From: Flavobacteriales bacterium
Lineage (GTDB): Bacteria; Bacteroidota; Bacteroidia; JACJYZ01
Length of the DNA stretch: 64,000 nt
Assembly: GCA_020635855.1 (NCBI GenBank)
Contig: JACJYZ010000003.1
Coordinates: 806,001 to 870,000 of the forward strand
Direction of reading: 5' to 3'
The notes under the pieces were generated by a model. That model ran no database searches. It saw only the letters and a program-made list of their open reading frames with translations, and was not told the origin of the DNA. A program made the translations under genes and the position numbers. Shown here piece after piece: positions 1 to 9,017 of this stretch. Position 1 is the stretch's first letter, and each line of letters opens with the position of its first letter.

Positions 1-1
1 T

Positions 2-2266
2 CCCGACGAAGACGGTATCGCCATCGCAACCGGTAAGAAGAGCCACGTGATCACCTTCCGCCTGAGCGGCAGCGATAAACTCGCCGGCTATGTTGCTCCT
101 TCTACCGATCTGCTTGCCGACGGTCAAACAGGCCCCAGCACATTCACCACCCCTTATTTGCAATCTTCCATTGCTCAAGGCAAATTCACATCCATCCTCA
201 CAGCAGGCGATGTGGTTGGCGGATACAAAATGGTGGGTATTCCCGATGGAACAGGTGCATTTGACAATGGCGACGGAACCTTCACCCTGCTCGTGAACCA
301 CGAGATTTCCAAAGGCGGTGGTGCCGTTCGCGCACACGGCTCAAACGGTGCTTTCGTATCACATTGGATCATCAACAAATCGGATCTGAGCGTGGTAAGC
401 GGCGGCGACCAGATGCAGAATGTGAAACTGTGGAATGGCAGCGGTTACGATGCCTACAATGCAGGTAATCCTTCTGCACTCGCCAGCTTCGATCGTTTCT
501 GCTCTGCCGACCTCGCAGCTCCTTCTGCTTTTTACAACAGTGCATCCGGACTGGGAACCGAAAACCGCATTTTCATCAACGGTGAAGAAAGCGGAACCGA
601 AGGTCGCGTAATGGGCCACATTGCAACAGGTTCGGAAGCAGGTACTTCTTACCAACTGCCTTACCTCGGACGTGCAGCATGGGAGAACGTGGTTGCAAGT
701 CCGTACGCCAGCGACAAAACCGTTGTTGGTGGCATGGATGACGGAACCAGTGGACAGGTACACTTCTACATCGGTACCAAAACCAACACCGGCAGCGACA
801 TTGAAAAAGCGGGTCTGACCAACGGTAATTTTTACGCCGTGAAGGTGGACGGACTTCTTTCCGAAACCAGTGCATCCGTACCTGTCCCGGGAACGGCCTT
901 CAGCCTGGTGAACCTCGGACAGGTGCAGAATACTTCAGGTACTGCGATCAACACCCTGTGTGACAATGCAGGTGTTACGCACTTCCTGCGCCCCGAAGAC
1001 GGTGCATGGGACCCTTCCAATCCAAATGATTTCTACTTCGTGACCACCAACAGCTTCAGCGCACCCAGCCGCATGTGGAGGCTTCGCTTCAGCGACATCA
1101 ACAACCCCGAACTGGGCGGTACAATCGAAGCCGTACTGGATGGAACCGAAGGTCAGCACATGTTCGACAACATGACCATCGATAAGTACGGTCATGCCCT
1201 GTTGCAGGAAGATGTGGGCAACAATGTTCACATCGGCAAAGTGTTCCAGTACGACATCGACACCGATGTACTGACAGAAGTAGGTCACCACGACCCGGCC
1301 CGCTTCCTGAACGGTGGTCCCCTTTACCTGACACAAGACGAAGAGTCTTCAGGTGTGATTGATGCCCAGGATATCCTCGGCGGAGGCATGTTCCTGATGG
1401 TGGTACAAGCCCACTACAACATTCCCGGTGAAGTGTACCAGGGTGGTCAGCTGCTTGCCTTCTACAATCCCGACAGCGAACAGGATTACTACTGTGCACA
1501 TGCCGGACTGGGTGTGGATGCCGGTGCCAACCAAGCCGTATATGTTGGGTATTCACCGGAAGAATGTGCCGATCTTACCGCCAGCATCTCAGGTGGTGCT
1601 GCACCATACAGTGTTGAATGGAGCACAGGAGAAACCACTCCTGTCATCAACGTGTGTCCGGTCAGCGGAACTCAATACAGCGTAACCGTTACCGAAGCCC
1701 GCGGTTGCACCGCCAGCGATGACGTAACCGTTTGCGCTACGGACGTAACCTGTGGCAACAACGGAAACAAAGTGGAAGTATGTGCCACCACCACGGTTCA
1801 TGGCCAAGTGGTTTGCCACAAAACCCTGTGCATAGCAGCTCCCGCCGTGGATGCACTGCTGGCTCACTCGGGTAACTCTAACACCACCTACAGCCTCGGT
1901 GCTTGTGATGAAGCAGGCGAGTGCGAAGATGGTGGCGAAGCCAAAACCATTTCAGGCGACTTCGGTCAACTGTCTATGACAGCTGAAGAAGCCAACCTGA
2001 TCTACGGCGAAGGTTCATTTGTACTGTACCCGAACCCGGTTGCCAACGCTTCCGCTATTTCCCTGGTCGTTTCTGACGTCCTGGGAAGCCAGGCGGATGT
2101 GACCGTGACCAACGTTCTCGGTCAGGTGATGCTGCACGAATCATGGACGCTGAATGCAACCGTGCAACGTGCCCTGAACCTGGGCGGCAACGTACCTGCG
2201 GGCACCTACATGGTAACTGTGAAAACAGAAACCAGCCAGATCACCCAGAAACTCGTGATCAAATAA
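2..2266 (+). CDS. PhoX/DUF839-like T9SS-secreted protein (5' partial)
   Basis: The frame is open to the left edge, so the N-terminus and any signal peptide are missing; GTG at 47 is only an internal codon. About 754 residues are visible. The first ~480 resemble the PhoX/DUF839 propeller family (acidic loop motifs such as NGEESGTEGR, EDGAWDPSNPNDFYFVTT and LTQDEESSG). Family members are calcium-dependent phosphatases or unassigned secreted proteins; catalytic activity here is an inference. A Cys-containing Ig/SprB-like segment follows (GGAAPYSVEWSTGETTPVI). The C-terminus is a type A T9SS sorting domain beginning at YPNPVANAS and ending QKLVIK, so the protein should cross the outer membrane by T9SS and be anchored or released. 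A strong terminator follows. Family assignment is moderate; the sorting domain is clear. Confidence 0.75.
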   Translation, partial: PDEDGIAIATGKKSHVITFRLSGSDKLAGYVAPSTDLLADGQTGPSTFTTPYLQSSIAQGKFTSILTAGDVVGGYKMVGIPDGTGAFDNGDGTFTLLVNHEISKGGGAVRAHGSNGAFVSHWIINKSDLSVVSGGDQMQNVKLWNGSGYDAYNAGNPSALASFDRFCSADLAAPSAFYNSASGLGTENRIFINGEESGTEGRVMGHIATGSEAGTSYQLPYLGRAAWENVVASPYASDKTVVGGMDDGTSGQVHFYIGTKTNTGSDIEKAGLTNGNFYAVKVDGLLSETSASVPVPGTAFSLVNLGQVQNTSGTAINTLCDNAGVTHFLRPEDGAWDPSNPNDFYFVTTNSFSAPSRMWRLRFSDINNPELGGTIEAVLDGTEGQHMFDNMTIDKYGHALLQEDVGNNVHIGKVFQYDIDTDVLTEVGHHDPARFLNGGPLYLTQDEESSGVIDAQDILGGGMFLMVVQAHYNIPGEVYQGGQLLAFYNPDSEQDYYCAHAGLGVDAGANQAVYVGYSPEECADLTASISGGAAPYSVEWSTGETTPVINVCPVSGTQYSVTVTEARGCTASDDVTVCATDVTCGNNGNKVEVCATTTVHGQVVCHKTLCIAAPAVDALLAHSGNSNTTYSLGACDEAGECEDGGEAKTISGDFGQLSMTAEEANLIYGEGSFVLYPNPVANASAISLVVSDVLGSQADVTVTNVLGQVMLHESWTLNATVQRALNLGGNVPAGTYMVTVKTETSQITQKLVIK

Positions 2267-2315
2267 AAGTGAATGGATAATGAGATTACGGGCGCCCCGT
2301 AAGGCGCTTATGACT

Positions 2316-2350
2316 AAACCCTCCTTCGCCTGTGCGGAGGAGGGTTTTTT
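2316..2350 (+). terminator. Rho-independent terminator of the PhoX-like gene
   Basis: A 14-bp stem (AAACCCTCCTTCGC against GCGGAGGAGGGTTT, one G-T pair) closes a CTGT loop and runs into a T tract. It lies 50 bp after the stop codon. Confidence 0.9.
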
Positions 2351-2452
2351 GTTATGGATGATGGGTTTAATGACACACGTATGCTGGAATAGAAATAAGG
2401 ATGTGTATCTTTTGCCGATGGATGTATTATAACTTCGGAACTGATTCATCAT

Positions 2453-4627
2453 ATGGTGCGGAAGATTTTTCTGTTTTTGTTTCTGTTGATGGCTGTTTGT
2501 GCATGGGCGCAGGAAGCGGAGGATGGCCCTCTTTATTACAAACTCGCCGATGCGGTGCGCATCCCGCAGCATGTGCGTTACCTGGAGATCGAGCCTGACG
2601 CAGCCTCCTTCCGGTTGCTGCGAAACAACAGCCAGGCACTAAACCGCGTGGAGCATATCCGGTTCACCGGTCAGGTACAGGGGCCCCTGTTGCAGCGTTT
2701 GGTGGATGAGGCCGCCAAGTTGCCCAACGTGACCGAGGTGATCTTTCAGGACAACAACCTGAAGAAAATGCCCGACATGTACGGGGAAATGTACCCGTCG
2801 CTGCAGGCGCTGGTGATCTCGGGAAGTCCGGATATGGACTATGAGTCCGCCATGCGAAACCTTGCAGCGATGAAGAACATCAGGTCGCTGCATCTTGATC
2901 AAAACGAACTGGAGGAGCTGCCGAAAAGCATGGGCAGGTTATCCGGCCTGGAAACCCTCCGCATCACCAACAACCCCGAGCTGGATGCCAGCCAGGTAAT
3001 CGGGGTGCTCACAAAGCTGGACCGCCTGTCGAGCCTTTCCCTCCCGCTCAACAACATCTCCGAATTGCCCGAAGACATCGGAAAACTCAAACACCTCAAG
3101 GAGCTGGATATCCGCAACAATTTCATTTCTGAATTGCCAGACCAGGTGGGAAAACTCGACAGCATGTCGCGCGTGCAAATGGAAGGAAACATCCTGGTGG
3201 ATCCCGTGAACGATGCGGGTAAGATGGCAAAGTTGAACATCCGGTACCTGTCGCTGAATGATGATCTGTCGGATGAAGACAAGGATAAAATCGCCGCCCT
3301 CTTCCCGGACGCGGAACTGGTATTCAAATCGGATCAGCCCGATCCGGAAGAAGAACCCGAACTCCTGCCACAACCTGAGGAAAAAGAAGAGAAAGAAGAT
3401 GGTGTGATCCGGATCGCACCTGAGAACTTTAGGGTGTACTCAGAAGCTTACCTTCGCTACCCTGCCATCTTTTCGCAACTGTATAACATAGCGGCGTTCG
3501 ATACCACATCATTTCAGGAAAGGTATCTGGATACCAACTACGTGAACACCGTTAGGTTCATGCTTCCGCCCTGGCTGAATGGCGACACGAAAAAGATTAG
3601 ACGGCAGAAAAGGAAATTCATGGAAACGCAACCCGGGAGTTTTGTGTACCTGAAGGCGGATGCCAAGGGAAGATACTGGACAAACAAAAAACTGCACTTC
3701 CAGATCGCCGGAAGCGATGCCCAATTCGCGGCTACACGCATGGGTGAAATGCGGGCGTTTACCGGTATGCAGTGGGTGGTGCACGACCAGATGTCGCAGC
3801 GTGTTTTTAAAAAGCGGTTCGCGAAACACAAACGCTGGAACGATGTACGGCTGTACTACCTGCCTTCTGAAAAACTATTCACCCTTGAGTTGAAATCGTT
3901 CTCGGGCTTCGAACGCCTTACTGTTTACCCGATATATGGCGGTGTGAACACCCCAAAAACGAGTGCTGAAAAGCAATACGACAAGCGGTTCGGAAAGTAT
4001 GCTATATACCTACGGAAAAGGGAAAATGCATTTATCCAATCCCAGCTCACGCAAATGGCAAGACTGGAAACCTGGCGGGCACAGGCGGTCAGGGATGCCT
4101 GGGATGCGCTCCGTATGTACATGAGCGATGAAGAGAAACTGATGTCGAAGGAAGAATGGCTCGCTTACTACGACCGCGTGATCGCCAACGAAAAAGTGGC
4201 GCTGGGCAATGGCGCCGCCAACGGCGTGAATTTCTGGAGAAGCATGCAGCTTGATGGCTATGGGACGATGGTGCCGAGGGCCACCTATGATAAATCGCCG
4301 GTGAAAATCATTCAGTATAATGTGGACCTGCAGGATGAAAATGGGAACGTGCTTCCCGTGAAAAGCATGTATGTGGTACGGAAAGAAGAACGGCAGGTAT
4401 CCGTTCGTCCGGGTTCACTCGGACTGTCACCCGAGCAGATTTACCTGGAAATGTCTGTCCCCTATGTGATCGTGGCCGAACTGCGCAACGGCGACCTGGT
4501 CACCTCGGGTGTGTTCACCAACTTTGACCTGCGCCAGGACGTCAGGAGCCAGGTGGTGCGCGTGAAAACATTCGATCGGAAACTCTATAACATCGCCCAG
4601 GTAAGACAAGCGGCCGGACTTGAATAA
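2453..4627 (+). CDS. Secreted leucine-rich-repeat protein
   Basis: 724 residues. An N-terminal signal peptide is visible (MVRKIFLFLFLLMAVCAWAQ). Residues ~60-275 carry leucine-rich repeats of the bacterial type, e.g. SLHLDQNELEELPKSMGRL, LPLNNISELPEDIGKL and DIRNNFISELPDQVGKL, a fold used for protein binding. A Glu/Pro-rich linker (~300-320) leads to a ~400-residue C-terminal region rich in Trp, Tyr, Arg and Lys that I do not recognise. There is no T9SS sorting domain or lipobox, so it is probably periplasmic. It lies 66 bp upstream of an ECF sigma factor on the same strand, which makes a sensory or scaffold role possible but unproven. An upstream TATCTTTTG is close to the -7 consensus. Confidence 0.75.
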   Translation: MVRKIFLFLFLLMAVCAWAQEAEDGPLYYKLADAVRIPQHVRYLEIEPDAASFRLLRNNSQALNRVEHIRFTGQVQGPLLQRLVDEAAKLPNVTEVIFQDNNLKKMPDMYGEMYPSLQALVISGSPDMDYESAMRNLAAMKNIRSLHLDQNELEELPKSMGRLSGLETLRITNNPELDASQVIGVLTKLDRLSSLSLPLNNISELPEDIGKLKHLKELDIRNNFISELPDQVGKLDSMSRVQMEGNILVDPVNDAGKMAKLNIRYLSLNDDLSDEDKDKIAALFPDAELVFKSDQPDPEEEPELLPQPEEKEEKEDGVIRIAPENFRVYSEAYLRYPAIFSQLYNIAAFDTTSFQERYLDTNYVNTVRFMLPPWLNGDTKKIRRQKRKFMETQPGSFVYLKADAKGRYWTNKKLHFQIAGSDAQFAATRMGEMRAFTGMQWVVHDQMSQRVFKKRFAKHKRWNDVRLYYLPSEKLFTLELKSFSGFERLTVYPIYGGVNTPKTSAEKQYDKRFGKYAIYLRKRENAFIQSQLTQMARLETWRAQAVRDAWDALRMYMSDEEKLMSKEEWLAYYDRVIANEKVALGNGAANGVNFWRSMQLDGYGTMVPRATYDKSPVKIIQYNVDLQDENGNVLPVKSMYVVRKEERQVSVRPGSLGLSPEQIYLEMSVPYVIVAELRNGDLVTSGVFTNFDLRQDVRSQVVRVKTFDRKLYNIAQVRQAAGLE

Positions 4628-4693
4628 CCGCGGTTTTGTGAACTTGTATCTTTTTTGTCCCCCTGTATTATATGTGTGTAAGTTCAATATGGA

Positions 4694-5275
4694 ATGAACA
4701 ACAACCCGCAATACCACTTTACAAAAGACCAACTCCGGAAGGAGGTTGCTGACATCCATGCGGCCCGGAAAAATCCCGCAAAGTTCGAAGTGCTGTACAA
4801 ACGGTACTACGAACAGATCATGCGGTTCATTTACCAGCGCGTGGACTCCAGGGATGTTGCATCCGACCTCACCTCGCAGGTGTTCCTGAAAGCCATGATC
4901 AACCTGAAGAAGTATACCGACAAAGGTGTGCCCTTCGCATCGTGGTTGTACAGGATTGCACTCAACGAGGTCAGGCTGCATTTCCGCGACGACAAAGCTG
5001 CACATGTGGTGAACGCGCGAACCGAACACCTCGTGGGCATGATCTCCGAAATGGAGGAAGAAGCCGACGACAACCAGGTGGAACAATTGGTTAGCGCCAT
5101 CGACAAGTTGGATGATGCCGACGTGGAGATCCTTGAGCTGCGTTACTTCGAGCAGCGGTCTTTCAAAGAAGTGGGGGAGATTCTTGAGGTCACCGAGAAC
5201 AATGCCAAGGTGAGAACCTATCGCGTGCTGGACCGGCTCAGGGAGGTCATGCAGGTGCAAATACACACAAAATGA
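4694..5275 (+). CDS. ECF-type RNA polymerase sigma factor (first of two)
   Basis: 193 residues, the usual ECF length. Region 2 is visible at ~28-75 (FEVLYKRYYEQIMRFIYQRV then DVASDLTSQVFLKAM) and region 4 at ~135-185 (DADVEILELRYFEQRSFKEV then LEVTENNAKVRTYRVLDRL, a helix-turn-helix). It should direct RNA polymerase to a dedicated promoter set. Its stop overlaps the start of the next gene by 4 bp (ATGA), so the two are translationally coupled. ECF factors are commonly encoded with their inhibitor, so the next gene is the best candidate partner. Confidence 0.9.
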   Translation: MNNNPQYHFTKDQLRKEVADIHAARKNPAKFEVLYKRYYEQIMRFIYQRVDSRDVASDLTSQVFLKAMINLKKYTDKGVPFASWLYRIALNEVRLHFRDDKAAHVVNARTEHLVGMISEMEEEADDNQVEQLVSAIDKLDDADVEILELRYFEQRSFKEVGEILEVTENNAKVRTYRVLDRLREVMQVQIHTK

Positions 5276-6942
5276 CAAAGCGCAAAATACAGATCAACCG
5301 CCCCGACCTGTCCCGCGAAGATGCCACGAAGGACATGAACTTCTCCAAGGTGATGAAGAGCTACAAGGCACTCCGTCCGTTCTACAAAACCTGGCAGTTC
5401 ATGGCCGGCGGAACGGCGCTGGTGGTGGCCATGCTCGCCCTCACCCAGCTTCCGGTGAAACAGAAAGAGGATGCGCAGGTTCGAACCGAAGCAACATCTG
5501 CGGTATCAGCGAACGATTCAATGAACGCTGTTGCAGCAACGGAAGTCACGCCCGGAAAGAAGCCGTTTGTGAATCCGCCCTTCCCGGATTATGACATCCC
5601 TTACCAGAAGTTCAATGTGATGGCAGACAAGGCCTGTAAGCTCACTTACAGCAAAACCGGTTCGGAGATCATCATTCCGGCCGGTGCGTTCGTGGATGAA
5701 AAAGGGACCCCCGTGCAGGATAACGTGGTATTGGAATACAGGGAGATGCATGACGTGGTCGACTTCTTCGTGAGCGGCATTCCCATGACCTATGACACCC
5801 TCGGTGAAACACGGCATTTCGAGTCGGCTGGTATGCTGGAGGTACGTGGCTGGCAGAACAACAAACCGGTGTACCTGGCACCCGGAAAGGAAATGAAGGT
5901 GCTGATGGCGTCGAGGGACGACCGCGAAATATTCAACAGGTACCACCTGGATACCGTGGCCAAGAAATGGGTGTGCGACGGAAAGAGCAAGGTGATTCCG
6001 TGTGAGAAGAAAGTGGAACAACCGGCGAAGGTGGAAGAAAAGAGCAGGCCGGTAGTTAAGGAATTGTTTCGGGCAGAAGCAGAGGAAGTGCCTGTAGGCT
6101 CACCCCTGCCGGTATACCCCCAAGCGGCAAACCCGTCCCAGCAAAGATTTAAAGTGGATGTTGACCCGACGGCCTATCCCGAACTTGCATGTTACAAGGG
6201 GCTTTCCTTTGAGGTCAGTGCACGCGACCGTTCTTTTGATAAGAAATGGTTTGGTGTGAACTGGACGGGAATGGAACTGCAGAGAAGCGATCCATCTTCC
6301 AATTTGTACAACCTGGCTTTGTCTCGACCGGATACATCGGTGCATGTACTGGTTAAACCTGTTGTGGATGCGGAACATCTGGATGAAGCAATGGCCACAT
6401 ATACGAAGCTGAAAACAGAACGCATGAAGGATGTTCAGGGGGATGGGAAGCAGGTAAAAACGTTCAATGAAGCGCAGGAATCATCCCGACCGGAAATTGC
6501 CGTGGCCGACAGGGTGATGGAAATGGGCTATAAGGTGGCCGGAGTACGACCCATTGCCATTCCGCAAATGGGCATTCATAACTGTGACTTCCCCGCGCCA
6601 TTGCCCCGGTTCCCGGAGGTCAGGGTGAAATCCAATGCATGCACGGTTGCCGCTGCATATAAGGACGCTGATGGCGGAGGCGCCTTGAAGAAAGGAAACG
6701 TCTTCCTGGCCAGTACTGAAAAAAACCAGTTGATCGATTACGGTTCCGGCAATGTGATCGTATTCCGGAGAGATGCTGACAACATGCTATGGACGATCAC
6801 GGGCGACGGCAAGCTCGCGATCTATTCACCCGAAGAATTTAAAACGGTGGAAAAAGGCGCACGCAATCACACCTTTGTGCTCACCAAATATGAAAGCATC
6901 CGTGACGGACTAGACAAACTCCGGGAGATGATTGCCGAATAA
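5272..6942 (+). CDS. Single-pass membrane protein, probable sigma-factor partner
   Basis: 556 residues. A ~40-residue basic cytoplasmic N-terminus is followed by one membrane segment at ~42-60 (FMAGGTALVVAMLALTQL) and a large extracytoplasmic part. Residues ~105-220 form a beta-rich domain with EIIIPAGAFVDEKGTPVQDN and VSGIPMTYDTLGETRHFESA, resembling ZU5-like domains seen in Bacteroidota envelope proteins. Coupling to the sigma gene by a 4-bp overlap and the topology suggest an anti-sigma regulator, but the N-terminus has no HxxxCxxC zinc-binding motif, so this is not a standard ZAS anti-sigma factor. Function is inferred from context only. Confidence 0.75.
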   Translation: MTKRKIQINRPDLSREDATKDMNFSKVMKSYKALRPFYKTWQFMAGGTALVVAMLALTQLPVKQKEDAQVRTEATSAVSANDSMNAVAATEVTPGKKPFVNPPFPDYDIPYQKFNVMADKACKLTYSKTGSEIIIPAGAFVDEKGTPVQDNVVLEYREMHDVVDFFVSGIPMTYDTLGETRHFESAGMLEVRGWQNNKPVYLAPGKEMKVLMASRDDREIFNRYHLDTVAKKWVCDGKSKVIPCEKKVEQPAKVEEKSRPVVKELFRAEAEEVPVGSPLPVYPQAANPSQQRFKVDVDPTAYPELACYKGLSFEVSARDRSFDKKWFGVNWTGMELQRSDPSSNLYNLALSRPDTSVHVLVKPVVDAEHLDEAMATYTKLKTERMKDVQGDGKQVKTFNEAQESSRPEIAVADRVMEMGYKVAGVRPIAIPQMGIHNCDFPAPLPRFPEVRVKSNACTVAAAYKDADGGGALKKGNVFLASTEKNQLIDYGSGNVIVFRRDADNMLWTITGDGKLAIYSPEEFKTVEKGARNHTFVLTKYESIRDGLDKLREMIAE

Positions 6943-7000
6943 ACTTGCTCGTGTAAGATTTGACATGTAATATAAACTTTATATAAAAAGAAATAAATAA

Positions 7001-7032
7001 TTTGTTGTTTTAGAATTTCCATTGTACGTTTG
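7001..7032 (+). promoter_or_regulatory. Bacteroidota-type promoter for the lipoprotein gene at 7255
   Basis: TTTG at 7001-7004, a 20-nt spacer, then TACGTTTG at 7025-7032 fit the -33/-7 consensus of the Bacteroidota housekeeping sigma factor. Transcription should start near 7037, leaving a 5' leader of about 215 nt. Confidence 0.65.
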
Positions 7033-7036
7033 CGGT

Positions 7037-7254
7037 GCAGGTTAGGTCCTGCGTCATTTCCGTGTGAGGGCAACGGCAATGCGCCACAGACAGGTTTGTT
7101 GTGTGGGGTAGTGTTTCAGATACTCTCAACCTCCCCATGTGCATATCAAGGAAAGAATTTATTACAAATTTCCCCGATGTCCTGTCTGCTCCGACCCTGC
7201 GAGCGGATGCCGAAAAGCTCACAGAGTAGGCGACATTCAAATCTCTATTGTTCA
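7037..7254 (+). other. Long, apparently structured 5' leader or small RNA
   Basis: No convincing coding sequence. Hand folding finds GCAGG/CCTGC at the 5' end, an interrupted hairpin GCG-T-CATT-T-CCGT pairing with ACGG-C-AATG-CGC, a long-range match of CAGACAGG with CCTGTCTG that encloses GGGG...CCCC and AGTGT/ATACT stems, and GAGC/GCTC near the 3' end. It does not match any riboswitch core I know (TPP, cobalamin, SAM, THF checked by eye), nor SRP RNA, RNase P or tmRNA signatures. Confidence 0.4.
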
Positions 7255-7803
7255 ATGAAACGAATATCATTTGCTGTATGGCTGGCGTGCGGACTGCTCT
7301 CCTGCACGAAAGAAAGTCAACAGCCTGTCGCATCCGTGAAACAAGATGTAAAGGACGCATCGGTGGAATTGAACCCGGTGCTGGAAGGCAAAGTGGGGTT
7401 GTGTATTGAGTATGGATACCACCTGTATGGAGGTGAAAATGATTCTAACCATTGGTTCTGTGATCCTGGTACACCTCAGAATTGTGCGAAGATTATCCCT
7501 TGCAGCGCCATGCCCACCAACAAAACCGATAAAGCGGCGCTCAATGATGTGCTGGAAAGGTTCGTGAAGGCTCACCAGAACCGATCGGTGACGAAGTTCT
7601 TCCGGGAAGACAACTGGCAAACCCTTTTCCCGAGCCTGAAGGGTCAGGCATCCTTGCTCAGCCGGTTGCAGAAAGGGGACGTAGTGTTCCGCTCGGTGAA
7701 GAACCAAAACGGACATGTGGTGTTCATGGCAGAACCCACACGTGTGCATGGTGTGCAGGGCGAAGCACTACCGGCCAACCTGGTGCTGGAAGTGGATTTG
7801 TGA
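7255..7803 (+). CDS. Cysteine-containing lipoprotein of unknown function
   Basis: 182 residues from ATG 7255, chosen because it opens a clear lipoprotein signal (MKRISFAVWLACGLLSC, modified Cys17). The frame is open further upstream, but that part reads as non-coding leader. The mature protein has a cluster of cysteines (C-IEYGYHLYGG, FC, NC, PC within ~60-90) and a basic middle segment. I do not recognise the family. It has its own promoter and a long structured leader, and is followed by a terminator, so it is monocistronic. Confidence 0.7.
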   Translation: MKRISFAVWLACGLLSCTKESQQPVASVKQDVKDASVELNPVLEGKVGLCIEYGYHLYGGENDSNHWFCDPGTPQNCAKIIPCSAMPTNKTDKAALNDVLERFVKAHQNRSVTKFFREDNWQTLFPSLKGQASLLSRLQKGDVVFRSVKNQNGHVVFMAEPTRVHGVQGEALPANLVLEVDL

Positions 7804-7824
7804 TGAAAGGTTGAGGGGATGTAG

Positions 7825-7877
7825 GGACGCAGCCGTATCTTCGGACTTTTCACCTCCGTGCGGCTGTGTCCTTTTTT
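7825..7877 (+). terminator. Rho-independent terminator
   Basis: GGACGCAGCCG at 7825-7835 pairs with CGGCTGTGTCC at 7861-7871 (one G-T pair), with an inner CGGA/TCCG stem, followed by TTTTTT. It ends the transcript of the preceding lipoprotein gene, 19 bp before the next start. Confidence 0.8.
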
Positions 7878-7895
7878 ATATTCAAAAGATACATC

Positions 7896-9017
7896 ATGCG
7901 CATTACCGTTATTGTTTTTTTATTCCTCCTCGCTGTAGCCACGGGTTGTTCCCACCGCGGGATCCAACTGGTGCCGGTAAAAACCATTCGCACCGGTGAG
8001 GCCGGTACACCGGTTTTCTTCAGCGGTGCATATAGCCATCTGAAAGAGGGTGAATACTGGATTTACTTCGATCCCGATAGGGATGCTCTTCGGTACATTC
8101 CATTGAAAGGAGATTCGATTGCAGACACGCCTCTGGACAGCCTACCGGTTGTGGACCGCACACCTGAAGGACTCGCGTTCTACGTACACAACCTTGATTC
8201 CATTTTTGCATTTCCCCACCATGAAAAAACAGTGTTCCTGATCAATCGGAACGGAGAGATCCGGAACCAATGGGTCATCGACCGGCCACTGCCGTCGGGT
8301 GAAACAAACTACAGCGTTTTGTCTATTTGGTTGGCACCTATGGTTTATAGAAATGAACGCTTTTATATGACGGGCATTCGTAACAGTGGCTCTGTTCGAA
8401 CACCGGATGGACTTAGCAAAACGTACGATGTGTCGTCGGATCTGTCCATAGATCTTACCCGCACACCTTATGTGATCCACAACAGCACCGGCATGTGGCC
8501 TGCCATCTACCGCAAGAATTATTGGGATGACTCCGTTCCGCAAAGATGTGTGGACCATCGTGGGAATGTCATCTACAATTTCTCGGTTACGCCACAGGTG
8601 GATGTGTACCGGAATGATTCCTTGGTTTTTTCTGGCCAGGCGAAAAGCAGGTACCTGAAGAAAGAGAGACAGCCTTATGATCTCGACAGCATCGGAAATT
8701 TTGTGTACCTGAAGCGCTACTATGTTGAGCAGCCTATATATAAAACTATCGTGGAAGATCCTTACCGAAAGCTGTATTATCTACCGGTGATTCTAGGAGG
8801 TGATTATCTTGACAGTGATGGATTGATCCGGAGGTCCACTGACAATCCCTGGTCGCTGATCGTAATGGATACCACATTCCGTGTTGTGGATGAAGTGTTG
8901 ATGGATCCCAGAAGATATGGCCGCATGGTGGTGCCTACCCCAGAAGGCGTGATGTTGAATACCAAAGATGGAACCGATAGCCTAACTTTTACCGTATTCA
9001 AACTGCAAATGCCATGA
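7896..9017 (+). CDS. DUF4221-like lipoprotein
   Basis: 373 residues from ATG 7896; the GTG 30 bp upstream lies in the terminator stem and is unlikely. The signal MRITVIVFLFLLAVATGC is a lipobox with Cys18. The rest reads like a beta-propeller: repeated strands such as YWIYFDPDRDALRYI, TVFLINRNGEIRNQW and WSLIVMDTTFRVVDEVL. Length and the EGLAFYVHNLDSIF segment recall the DUF4221 family of Bacteroidota lipoproteins, whose function is unknown. Its stop overlaps the next start by 4 bp, so it is co-translated with a CxxC lipoprotein. Confidence 0.7.
   Translation: MRITVIVFLFLLAVATGCSHRGIQLVPVKTIRTGEAGTPVFFSGAYSHLKEGEYWIYFDPDRDALRYIPLKGDSIADTPLDSLPVVDRTPEGLAFYVHNLDSIFAFPHHEKTVFLINRNGEIRNQWVIDRPLPSGETNYSVLSIWLAPMVYRNERFYMTGIRNSGSVRTPDGLSKTYDVSSDLSIDLTRTPYVIHNSTGMWPAIYRKNYWDDSVPQRCVDHRGNVIYNFSVTPQVDVYRNDSLVFSGQAKSRYLKKERQPYDLDSIGNFVYLKRYYVEQPIYKTIVEDPYRKLYYLPVILGGDYLDSDGLIRRSTDNPWSLIVMDTTFRVVDEVLMDPRRYGRMVVPTPEGVMLNTKDGTDSLTFTVFKLQMP

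Noticed and set aside
4427..5278. 283-codon minus-strand ORF over the first sigma factor
   Set aside because: Antisense of a clear ECF gene and of the end of the LRR gene; no recognisable domain.
7030..7254. N-terminal extension of the lipoprotein gene
   Set aside because: It would precede the lipobox by 75 residues, lies in the predicted 5' leader and has no coding character.
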